From Effrenium voratum (taxonomy: Eukaryota > Sar > Dinophyceae > Suessiales > Symbiodiniaceae), in assembly GCA_963377175.1 (NCBI GenBank), contig CAUJNA010001024.1, positions 513,956 through 577,955 of the forward strand: a DNA stretch of 64,000 bases, in the 5' to 3' direction. Below, piece after piece: positions 55,301 to 62,763 of the stretch. The position numbers were made by a program, and so were the translations under genes. Below the pieces are notes generated by a model that was given only the letters and a program-made list of their open reading frames with translations, was not told the origin of the DNA and made no database searches. Each line of letters starts with the position of its first letter. Position 1 is the first letter of the stretch.

Positions 55301-56571
55301 ACCTATCCGGCTGTGGGTCAAAATCAAAATCGTACCCCCAGTGAACATCCCAATCCCCACTAAAATAGGTCCTAAAATGGGCTACCAACCAAAATGGGAT
55401 CCCAAAACGGTTTTGACCCACAGCCACATGGCTCACTCATTTCCCTCCCACCGGATGTGCCTCAAGCTCAGGCCACAAGGCCGACCTCTTGCCCTCACCC
55501 GCGCGCTCGGCGGTGCTGCCGGCCTGCCGGGCGCTGCTCACCGACTTTGGCATGGACCTGGTCTTCACCTCCCAGGGAGACCTCAGCTCCGTCCAGCGCC
55601 GAAGCGAAGACTTCGTTGTTTTTTCTTCTTCTTTTTGTTTCTTCTTTTTTCTCCGGTTGGTTTGGCTCCGTTTTGGTGTTCCCCCGTTTTTCCAATCCCC
55701 CCTTTGGTTGGTGCCCCACTTTTCAGGCAACTCCAAGTTGGTGGTTTGGATTGGTGGGGATTTGGATTTGAATTGACTCCTTGGTTCTCGTAGAGGGTAA
55801 ATGGGGTTTCCCACCCCCAGAACACCACCGGTACCCACCGATTCGGGTTCAAACCGCCAAACATCGGGGGCAGCTGAACTTTTGGTTTCCCTTACATAGG
55901 GGTCCCTATATTTCCCATTTTGGCGAATTTAAGGTGAAATATAGGGAGCCCTGTCACCTTCCACTTGGCTTCTCAGTTAACCACGGCTCGGGCCTGGCAA
56001 CTGAGGCTGGCCTTTGCGCTGGTTGCGGAGAGATGGCCGGAGCAAGACCCAGACAAGGCTCGCCTGGGTACGGGGCACGGGGGAGCGCCTGGGCCTCGGT
56101 GGTGGAAGTATTTTACCTTTGGTGCATGTTGCTTGGATGTTGGGACTTTAGCTGTTTGCCAACTAATGGGTTTTCTATTAAACCACATGAAAGTTAAACT
56201 TTTAGCAGGGGAGCGGAAAGCAACCGAGTTACTTGAAGGGCAGTAAATGGCTAGTAACCTGGTGATACCCCATTTGCACTTGCAAACCCATTGTAGTTGG
56301 GTTGCAACCATGGTTTCTAACTAAGTAGTACCTGCCCCGTTCAGAAGATCGCGCTGGTGTTTGGGATTCCCTCCTTTGACGGGAAAAGACAAACCAAGAA
56401 CCTTGACTTGGACTAACTCTAATCCTGGACACCTGATTGATCAAAAGCTCCCCCCCCCCCCCAGTTATATCATCAGGGTCCCGGTTTTGTCGTGTTTCCT
56501 TTCTCGTCCGCCCGGAACTGGATGAATATGCATCGGTCGACACAATCAACAGGGTTGCTGCGAAGCTTGAA
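52276..56571 (+). CDS. small-GTPase-like (Rab/Ras fold) coding exons with eroded motifs (model)
   Basis: Exons 52276-52323, 53494-53633, 54192-54342, 55480-55595, 56006-56067 and possibly 56477-56571 join in phase. The joined protein follows the order of a Rab-type domain. SSFGVDLEG and PLKISVVD match switch I and the strand before the DTAG loop. YNGHTAALFVFDAGNMESL matches the YYRGA...LVYDVT region. PKLLVCHSPADL replaces GNKxDL, and MDLVFTSQGDLSSVQLAF replaces the ETSAK...NVExAF region. The DTAG loop is absent, NKxD keeps only Asp, SAK is SQG, and the P-loop is at best GD...EKST. GTP binding is therefore doubtful, and it may be a pseudo-GTPase or scaffold. It may form the C-terminal part of the ankyrin gene, since all phases allow this. 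Confidence 0.6.
53317..53425. mobile_element. MITE-4 copy
   Basis: Left TTCACTTCCTGAGTTC, right CCACTCAGGAAGTGAG, near-perfect inverted ends. ACCATTTTAGTGGCAAC inside. Confidence 0.78.
53494..53633 (+). CDS. GTPase-like exon 2 (switch I region)
   Basis: VQLMAEKSTNEPFSGIADM, then SVSSFGVDLEGHPLKISVVD, then KRSTAIS. Read here to a GC donor that leaves two bases for Thr. The frame is open on to a stop at 53665, so a terminal exon is the alternative. Confidence 0.62.
54192..54342 (+). CDS. GTPase-like exon 3
   Basis: YNGHTAALFVFDAGNMESL, then QTAVRCIEDLKQTVGSRK, then FQQMPKLLVCHSP, between ATCTGAG|G and a GC donor. Matches strand 4, helix 3 and strand 5 of Ras-type proteins. Confidence 0.7.
54868..54887. 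repeat. poly-G run
   Basis: A G-rich run with one A interruption, between 54868 and 54888. Confidence 0.8.
55044..55160. mobile_element. MITE-8 copy
   Basis: AATTGGTGGTTTGGGTTGG left, CCCAAACCCAGGTGG right, ACTTTGGTTCTTGCGGG inside. Confidence 0.55.
55309..55425. mobile_element. MITE-1 copy with perfect 15-bp ends
   Basis: GGCTGTGGGTCAAAA at the left and its exact complement TTTTGACCCACAGCC at the right, 117 bp in all. Best-preserved copy, 54 bp upstream of an exon. Confidence 0.88.
55480..55595 (+). CDS. GTPase-like exon 4
   Basis: ADLLPSPARSAVLPACRA, then LLTDFGMDLVFTSQGDLSSV, then two bases of Gln before a GC donor. Very GC-rich. Matches the helix 4 to strand 6 part. Confidence 0.7.
55735..55860. 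mobile_element. MITE-8 copy
   Basis: AGTTGGTGGTTTGGATTGG left, GATTCGGGTTCAAACCGCC right, CTTGGTTCTCG inside. Confidence 0.55.
56006..56067 (+). CDS. GTPase-like exon 5 (last helix)
   Basis: LAFALVAERWPEQDPDKA then RL, starting after CTGAG|G in the phase left by exon 4. The resulting SSV-Q-LAFALVAERW resembles the NVELAF helix of Rab proteins. GT donor. Confidence 0.6.
56106..56236. mobile_element. MITE-5 copy
   Basis: AAGTATTTTACCTTTGGTGC left, GCAACCGAGTTACTT right. TTTTAGCAGGGGAGCGGAAA near the end. Confidence 0.65.
56477..56571 (+). CDS. possible next exon
   Basis: FLVRPELDEYASVDTINRV then AAK after CATCAG|G, in phase with 56067. Codon bias is moderate. Right end not fixed. Confidence 0.35.
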
Positions 56572-56753
56572 AGGAGGACCACACCACAAACGTACAGCAT
56601 TGGTTTTCGTCTTGTCGCGCAGTGATTAATTCGGGTTTGCTGCTGATTTGGGCTTCCTTTCTTCCAGCTTATCCCAGCAGTCCCATTGTTACCTTTTTCC
56701 CGAAAGCATGGCGAAGGGTTCTTCCGCTGGGTTCACTTGAGTTGTTCTCATGA

Positions 56754-57700
56754 GAGTCATTACAAGGTGTCATTGCAAGGAATCATTGCAAGGAGTCATT
56801 GCCAGGAGTCATTGCAAGGAGTCATTGCAAGGAGTCATTGCAAGGAGTCATTGCAAGGAGTCATTGCAAGGAGTCATTGCAAGGAGTCATTGCAAGGAGT
56901 CATTGCAAGGAGTCATTGCAAGGAGTCATTGCAAGGAGTCATTGCAAGGAGTCATTGCAAGGAGTCATTGCAAGGAGTCATTGCAAGGAGTCATTGCAAG
57001 GAGTCATTGCAAGGAGTCATTGCAAGGAGTCATTGCAAGGAGTCATTGCAAGGAGTCATTGCAAGGAGTCATTGCAAGGAGTCATTGCAAGGAGTCATTG
57101 CAAGGAGTCATTGCAAGGAGTCATTGCAAGGAGTCATTGCAAGGAGTCAGGAGTCATTGCAAGGAGTCATTGCAAGGAGTCATTGCAAGAGTCATTGCAA
57201 GGAGTCATTGCAAGTCATTGCAGGAGTCATTGCAAGGAGTCATTGCAAGGAGTCATTGCAAGGAGTCATTGCAAGGAGTCATTGCAAGGAGTCATTGCAA
57301 GGAGTCATTGCAAGGAGTCATTGCAAGGAGTCATTGCAAGGAGTCATTGCAAGGAGTCATTGCAAGGAGTCATTGCAAGGAGTCATTGCAAGGAGTCATT
57401 GCAAGGAGTCATTGCAAGGAGTCATTGCAAGGAGTCATTGCAAGGAGTCATTGCAAGGAGTCATTGCAAGGAGTCATTGCAAGGAGTGATTGCCAGGAGT
57501 CATTGCAAGGAGTCATTGCAAGAAGTCATTGCAAGGAGTCATTGCAAGGAGTCATTGCAAGGCTCCATTGCAAGGAGTCATTGCAAGGAGTCATTGCAAG
57601 GAGTCATTGCAAGGAGTCATTGCAAGGAGTCATTGCAGGAGTCATTGCAAGGAGTCATTGCAATGAGTCATTGCAAGGAGTCATTGCAAGGAGGCATGAG
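56754..57700. repeat. 13-bp tandem array (GGAGTCATTGCAA)
   Basis: About 70 copies, mostly perfect, with a few truncations (around 57140, 57185, 57210, 57640). The unit has no stop trinucleotide on the + strand, so all three + frames stay open and each encodes the same 13-residue period (HCKESLQGVIARS). Confidence 0.97.
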
Positions 57701-57717
57701 AGTCATTGCGAGCTGCG

Positions 57718-57872
57718 CATGGAGTCAAGTGCAAGTTGCAAGTTCAAGGAGTCAAGTGCAAGTTGCAAGTGCAAGGAGTCAGGTGCAAGTTGCAAGTGCA
57801 TGGAGTCAAGTGCAAGTTGCAAGTGCAAGGAGTCAAGTGCAAGTTGCAAGTGCAAGGAGCCAAGCGCAATTG
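57718..57872. repeat. 27-bp tandem array
   Basis: About five copies of GGAGTCAAGTGCAAGTTGCA plus AGTGCAA. Shares GCAAGGAGTCA with the 13-bp array and probably grew from it. Confidence 0.92.
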
Positions 57873-57929
57873 ACTTGCGAGGAGTTAAATCTCTTCTTAG
57901 GGCGGCGGGGTAGTGCCGACGACACTACA

Positions 57930-58345
57930 CGAAAATCGACCCTCTGCGGGGATCGGCGTGGTCGAGGTGCAAAAACTCATGGTTTTTTGCGATTCTTAAC
58001 ACGCTCGCGCGACCCTCTGCGGGGATCGGCGTGGTCGAGGTGCAAAAACTCGAGGTTTTTGCGATTTCTAAAGTTCCCGCGCGACCCTCTGCGGAAATCG
58101 GCGTGGTCGAGGTGCAAAAACCATGGTTTTTGTGCGGTTTCTGCGGTGCTCGCGCGATTTTCTGTGGGGATCGGCGTGGTCGAGATGCAAAAACCCATGG
58201 TTTTTTGCGATTTCTGCGGTGCCCGCGCAACCCTCTGCGGGGATCGGCGTGGTCGAGGTGCAGAAACCAATTTCTGCGGTGCTCGCGCAACCCTCTGCGG
58301 GAATCTGCGTGGTCGAGGTGCAAAAACTCGAGGTTTTTTGCGACT
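57930..58345. repeat. about 73-bp tandem array
   Basis: CCTCTGCGGGGATCGGCGTG recurs at 57941, 58014, 58086, about 58159, 58232 and 58292 (last unit shortened). Each is followed by GTCGAGGTGCAAAAAC and GGTTTTTTGCGATT. Confidence 0.92.
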
Positions 58346-58351
58346 TTTGTT

Positions 58352-58440
58352 GTTCGAACTGGTCCTCGGGAGTTGTCTCGTGGTTCGCGCGACTGCTCCC
58401 GGAACCGGCGGGTCGCGGGTTCGATTCCTTCCTGGTCCGC
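58352..58440 (+). ncRNA. tRNA-like sequence with a Pol III B-box, degenerate
   Basis: GGTTCGATTCC at 58418-58428 fits the B-box consensus exactly, and TTGTCTCGTGG at 58373-58383 loosely fits an A-box. The T-arm can form four of five pairs. The acceptor ends do not pair and no good anticodon loop forms. Best read as a tRNA-derived remnant or SINE head, not a functional tRNA. Confidence 0.35.
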
Positions 58441-58482
58441 GGGCAGGCGTCGCAAGATGCAACTGGCATTTTAAAGCAAGTT

Positions 58483-58795
58483 GCGCAGAGCAAGTTGCAC
58501 AGAGCAGCTTGCGCAGACCAACTTGCACCGACCAGTTTGCGCAGAGCGTCTTGCCTAGAGCAATTTGCGCAGAGCAACTTGCACAGAGCAACTTGCGCAG
58601 AGCGCTTGCACAGAGCAACTTGCAGGGAGCGCAATTTGCACAGAGCAACTTGCAGGGAGCCACTTGCAGGGACCAACTTGCCGGAGCAACTTGCGCGGAG
58701 CAACTTGCGCAGAGCAACTTGCACAGTGCAACTTGCGTAGAGCAACTTGCGCAGACCAACTTGCACCGACCAGTTTGCGCAGAGCACCTTGCCTG
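58483..58795. repeat. 14-bp tandem array (CAGAGCAACTTGCA) with a higher-order repeat
   Basis: About 20 imperfect copies. The segment GACCAACTTGCACCGACCAG occurs at 58517 and 58751, so a block of about 234 bp was itself duplicated. Confidence 0.9.
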
Positions 58796-59010
58796 GCGCT
58801 GTCTCGCGCTTGCTTCACAAATGCTTCGTGGAGGGAAAAAGAACGCATCCTGCAGCGTTGGGCCGACCTCGCTTGCGATGTTATGCTTTCGGGCCAACCG
58901 TGGTCTAGTTTTTTAATGGATAAGTCCACTATTTTCCAATTGCATATCCATTGTCAAGACCACCTCTTGGACCTCGCCATTTGGAGCCACCCAACAGCTT
59001 CTTCTGCTAG

Positions 59011-59151
59011 GTGAGCCGGCGCATCCCGACCATCGCCCGGCACCAGCTGCGGCCCACGCGCACGGTGCGCCGAGGTTTCAGCTACCGCCTCGGCACGGTG
59101 GTCACGGAGACGCAGAGGCCGGGGCCGGCCAACATCTTGGAGGAGCTCCGT
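59011..59151 (+). CDS. exon of an unrecognised protein
   Basis: Forty-seven codons from CTGCTAG|G to a GC donor, phase 0 at both ends. It reads RRIPTIARHQLRPTRTV, RRGFSYRLGTVVTETQ and PANILEELR with third positions almost all G/C. Basic and probably soluble. It could belong to the gene upstream across the tandem arrays or to a separate gene. Confidence 0.62.
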
Positions 59152-60887
59152 GCCAGGGTCGCGCTGGTAGAATCCTGGTGTAGCATGGCTTTCTTTCTTG
59201 TTTTTTTTGCTGTGGGGTTTGGGTGCCGGGTTTGGTTTGGGTTTGGGGGTTCGGGTTTGGGTTTGGGTTGTGGTTTTGGTTGTTGTGCGTCTTTTTTGGG
59301 GTTGGAGGAGTTCCCTTCCAAACAGTTGGTGTCCTTAAAACCGATCAGCATGTGCAGTCTGTAAGGAATAGCCCAGCAGCTCGGGGCTCGGATCAGGGGG
59401 TGCAGGGTCAAAGGACCCCGCTTCCAGCAAGTGGCTTTGATTCGCGACTTTTGGGTGCTAAATACTGGTGATGGACTGCCAACATTCAACCATTTCTCGA
59501 CTTTGCCCAGATCCCCAGATTTAGCACCCGGCTCGAGGATCAGATACGCCTTTCTTTCTCTTTTTTTTTGGGGGGGTGCGTGGCGTGGTTCCCGGTCTAT
59601 TGACCGAGTCCCCGACCAACCGCCGATTTCCAGTGTCAAGATGGCCTCTTGTACAGCTGAGAGCCATGTGGACATTGGATCGAATCGATACCGGCGGTTT
59701 TCAGTTGCAATTTTGGCAGCCTGCCTCCAAAAAGTCAGGAGAGACATGCGGATCCTAATCCCCTTCCCCTGAGAGAGGTTCTGAAAAACCATTCAAGAAG
59801 GTTCTCAGAGCCTTTCCTGGGGGGTGCGGTTGGGCGGGGCAGGGGCAGGAGGGGCGCGGGGGTTGGTTCCCTTCACAAAACAAAATATGCAGTCTAACGT
59901 ATGACTCCGAAGCGGGCTTTGGGAATGCTCCTTGTTTTATCCGAACTTGGCTGAGCTACATCATGAATGTGTGCCATTTGGTCAACCAAATTGGTTGGTC
60001 AGCGTGTCGCGCTGCCCTGGAAGGAGATGCTATGATATATATATATATATAGATATAGTAGGCGTCCAGCCGTTGCAGAAGCGAGCAAGGCAGGATTATC
60101 ATGAAATCAATCCGCAAGGGGCTGCCGAATTGGCAACTCGGACATTGTCTTATTCGAAAAACATGTTCCCTTCTGCTTGGATAGGCCGAAGGACTCAATT
60201 GGTGGATGTCCAAGCAACACGCGGATATCAGCTGGGCCAGTGACCCTATACAATGTTGAGGCCACAAGTGAGGCTCGATTCTGTGTTGCCTCGGGCTCAA
60301 TTTGTCGAAGATACGTCGCGATGCTAAGAAGTGAAGCAAGAGCCTGTCCTAGTCCTAGGAAACAAGCACATTCTCAAGAGGTAGGAGCCTGGTACCCTTG
60401 ACTGAAGCAGCCTAGAGTTCTTGTCTTGCAAGCTTGTAATTATGCTATTACCTGGTATCCTGTGGGTTGAGGCCTAACCTTTACAAACAGCCTGGTAGTT
60501 CGAAACGTGAACGAGTTTCTAGCGCAAAGTTGAGCTGGCTGGCGGCTAAAGGGCTCATTTGAGGCGTTTGGTTTTGGTATATTCCGTTGAGTCATACCTT
60601 GGGCAGCGCGGCCAAACAATGGGCTGCAGATTGCACACGACAATTCCTCGGCAGCTTGGATCACCAGTAACTCAGTTCCAAAAATAGGATGCACGCCTAA
60701 GACTACTCCATTGGGTTTCTGATTGAAAACACCATTGGTAAGGGTAAGTTTGTGGAAACGTTTGTCCAAACCTCACCCTTTCCGCGCACGCATGAGCGTC
60801 TAAAACCCCCCAAGACCGCAACCGGAGGAATTTCCGGTTCAGTTGCCCCATGTTGGGTTTCAGTAATAATTTGTATTTGAGTTGAAT
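59152..60887. other. no supported gene; GGGTTT-rich tract and AT run
   Basis: 59215-59290 is rich in GGGTTTGG/TTTGGG words, loosely telomere-like. 60035-60058 is an (AT)n run. No exon seen. Confidence 0.5.
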
Positions 60888-60973
60888 ATGGGCATGGTGT
60901 TTAGGACTGGCAGGCTTGGGTGCACATGTTTTCACGGAAGCCGCGCATGCAACCGCTCACTTCAAGGCAACGC
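60888..60973 (+). repeat. split direct repeat A1
   Basis: 86 bp, identical to 61884-61969. Starts ATGGGCATGGTGTTTAGGAC and ends TCAAGGCAACGC. Flanking bases differ on both sides. Confidence 0.95.
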
Positions 60974-61715
60974 AAAGGCCCGCGGGGTTCTCAACTGGCT
61001 GGAAATGTCTTTGTTGGGCAGACCCTTGACGGCTGCGTTTGCAGGGCTCATTGCTCGCCAATACTACGAGAGCACTGACTCTTTAACGCCAGCCCTGCAG
61101 GGGTGCATTGAGTACTTATTGCTGGCTTTAAACACAGTGCCAGCCCGCAGCGTTCCCTTGTTCCCCCGGCATGAGGCCCCGCTGCTGATTTACACAGATG
61201 CATCCACTGAAGCACCTAATGACACGGGTTGTCGCATAGGGTTCTGGATTATGGACCGTGGGTTGGTGCATGTCTCCAGTGTTGATGTACCTACGTCGGC
61301 CTTGTCACAATGGCTCGCACGGAAGACATACATCAATTTGCTGGAACTTTTGGCAGCTCCCATCCTTGCCACGTGTGCGCCGCAGCTGTTGCGCGGCAGA
61401 GACGTCCTATGGTTTATTGATAACCAAGCCGCTCTGGCAGCGCTCGTGAGATCTGCGTCTTCGGCACAGGACATAAGCCAACTTGCCCTGTTCACGGGTG
61501 TGGCGTTCACCCGCCTCAGGTGCAATCCGTGGTACGAATGGATCCCTTCACGTCAAAACCCAAGCGACCCGTTGTCTAGGTCCGGGCTTCAAGATCCCCA
61601 TGTCCGGGAACAACTAGCTAGTGGCAACTGGAAACATTTGGTTCTCCAGCCCCAGTGGTTTTCCCTGGCCCCAGATCTTGTTGCAGTTTCGCGGTTAATC
61701 TCAGCGTTGGGGTGA
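60888..61715 (+). CDS. RNase H domain of a retroelement polymerase (C-terminal fragment)
   Basis: Longest credible uninterrupted frame in the window, 275 codons from the ATG at 60888, ending TGA. The first 29 or so codons are repeat A1. Then comes a thumb/connection-like part (VLNWLEMSLLGRPLTAAF, LARQYYESTDS-like), followed by RNase H landmarks: YTDAST (Asp at about residue 104), NLLELLAAP (Glu about 153), WFIDNQAAL (Asp about 178) and WIPSRQNPSDPLSR (Asp about 227). These four acidic residues are the expected catalytic set and the pattern resembles DIRS-type RNase H. No reverse-transcriptase YxDD motif precedes it, because the element is deleted between A1 and this region. The in-frame fusion to A1 may be fortuitous. 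Confidence 0.8.
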   Translation: MGMVFRTGRLGCTCFHGSRACNRSLQGNAKARGVLNWLEMSLLGRPLTAAFAGLIARQYYESTDSLTPALQGCIEYLLLALNTVPARSVPLFPRHEAPLLIYTDASTEAPNDTGCRIGFWIMDRGLVHVSSVDVPTSALSQWLARKTYINLLELLAAPILATCAPQLLRGRDVLWFIDNQAALAALVRSASSAQDISQLALFTGVAFTRLRCNPWYEWIPSRQNPSDPLSRSGLQDPHVREQLASGNWKHLVLQPQWFSLAPDLVAVSRLISALG

Positions 61716-61734
61716 TAATCCTAAACACGGCGTT

Positions 61735-61885
61735 GGGGTGTTTGTGCGCAGTCAACACCATGGCAGTGTTTTTGGCTGAAGGCCTTACACTGCTTGTGAT
61801 TTGCCAACGCTGACATTCAATCCGCAGTCACAGACTGAAGTTAGAGAGAGGCAGCCTAGAAAGGGTGCTCGCAGCTTACCGTGAT
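61735..61885 (+). repeat. split direct repeat B1
   Basis: 151 bp, identical to 62161-62311. Starts GGGGTGTTTGTGCGCAGTC and ends GCAGCTTACCGTGAT. Its last two bases (AT) are the first two of A2. Confidence 0.95.
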
Positions 61886-61969
61886 GGGCATGGTGTTTAG
61901 GACTGGCAGGCTTGGGTGCACATGTTTTCACGGAAGCCGCGCATGCAACCGCTCACTTCAAGGCAACGC
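61884..61969 (+). repeat. split direct repeat A2
   Basis: Second copy of A, directly joined to B1 with a 2-bp overlap. Confidence 0.95.
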
Positions 61970-62083
61970 CTCTTTGATTCCCTCCCACCCGCCCATGAGT
62001 CAAGGCCACTGCCGGCTTTGGGCCCCAGGAGTCGCACGATGGCTTGGGCTGAATGTGTCCAGCCAAGATTGATGCTGGCAGGG

Positions 62084-62216
62084 TTGGCTGAAGGCCTTCC
62101 CTGCGGGTGTTTGTGTGCAAACCACACCGTGCCAGTGTTTTGGCTGAAGGCCTTGCACTGGGGGTGTTTGTGCGCAGTCAACACCATGGCAGTGTTTTTG
62201 GCTGAAGGCCTTACAC
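62084..62216 (+). repeat. 56-57 bp imperfect tandem units within the A2-B2 spacer
   Basis: TTGGCTGAAGGCCTT recurs at about 62084, 62140 and 62198, each followed by a variant of GGGTGTTTGTGnGCA. The B repeat itself begins with this unit. Confidence 0.75.
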
Positions 62217-62311
62217 TGCTTGTGATTTGCCAACGCTGACATTCAATCCGCAGTCACAGACTGAAGTTAGAGAGAGGCAGCCTAGAAAGGGTGCTCGCAG
62301 CTTACCGTGAT
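62161..62311 (+). repeat. split direct repeat B2
   Basis: Terminal copy of B. The sequence leaves similarity to B1/A2 right after GTGAT. Confidence 0.95.
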
Positions 62312-62453
62312 AATATGTCCAGCCTACTTGCAAGCAACCCGTCTTATGAAACATGGGTGTTTCAGACAACAAGACCTCCAAAACCTGCAGGCGAGGGGAT
62401 TCTTAGGTGAGTTTCTCTAAATGGTGGACCTGTTGGTTGGAGTTCAAAGGGAG

Positions 62454-62571
62454 ACTACCCTTCCTCCAACAAGCATGGCACCTGTGGGAGGGTACTCGGA
62501 AGAGCAGTTTCCTTTCAAAGGAACCCCCTGTGAGGTGCTATGTTAGTTGGAGGGAGGGTAACAGGAAGCCA
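62454..62571. mobile_element. MITE-7 copy
   Basis: Left TACCCTTCCTCCAACAAGCA and right TGTTAGTTGGAGGGAGGGTA are inverted. GGCACCTG and GAGGTGC extend the pairing. Confidence 0.75.
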
Positions 62572-62660
62572 ATCAAGGGGATCCCTATTGTGAGAAACAC
62601 CCAGATGCGTCTCCTTCGAAACGAAGCCGCAAGGCCATCGGCCCAGAACTCGCTCGCTAG

Positions 62661-62763
62661 GGCCAGCATCCAGATCTCGCCTTCACACCGCTGGACGTGA
62701 ACCACGCGGACTTGGGGGGGCCGACGCCTTATGAAGCCCAAAGTGCGGCTTCGCAAGCGCTAG
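62661..62763 (+). CDS. ankyrin-like exon
   Basis: After GCTAG|G reads GQHPDLAFTPLDVNHADL then GGPTPYEAQSAASQAL with third positions mostly G/C. LDVNHADLGGPTPYEAQSAA fits the hairpin and first helix of an ankyrin repeat. Several GC and one GT donors are possible at the right end. It may begin a second ankyrin gene running off the window. Confidence 0.55.

Larger units (their letters stand above)
60888..62311 (+). mobile_element. internally deleted tyrosine-recombinase-type retroelement with split direct repeats
   Basis: Two pairs of exact repeats are laid out A1 (60888-60973), body, B1 (61735-61885), A2 (61884-61969), spacer, B2 (62161-62311). This A1-body-B1-A2-B2 order is the split-direct-repeat layout known for PAT- and Ngaro-like members of the DIRS order, which insert through a circular intermediate by a tyrosine recombinase. 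The body encodes only the RNase H end of a polymerase. The gag-like part, reverse-transcriptase palm and recombinase are missing, so the copy is non-autonomous. No flanking target duplication is evident, as expected for this class. A2 and B2 are separated by 191 bp that includes extra partial B units. Confidence 0.8.

Noticed and set aside
56754..57700. CRISPR array
   Set aside because: Repeats are head-to-tail 13-mers without spacers, in eukaryotic DNA with no cas genes.
58352..58440. functional tRNA gene
   Set aside because: Acceptor stem does not pair and the anticodon loop lacks U33. Kept only as a tRNA-like remnant.
57977..58897. 306-codon open frame on the minus strand
   Set aside because: Also a translation of the 73-bp and 14-bp arrays and the tRNA-like segment.
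56799..58916. 705-codon open frame
   Set aside because: It runs through four tandem arrays whose units merely lack stops on this strand. Composition changes with each array.
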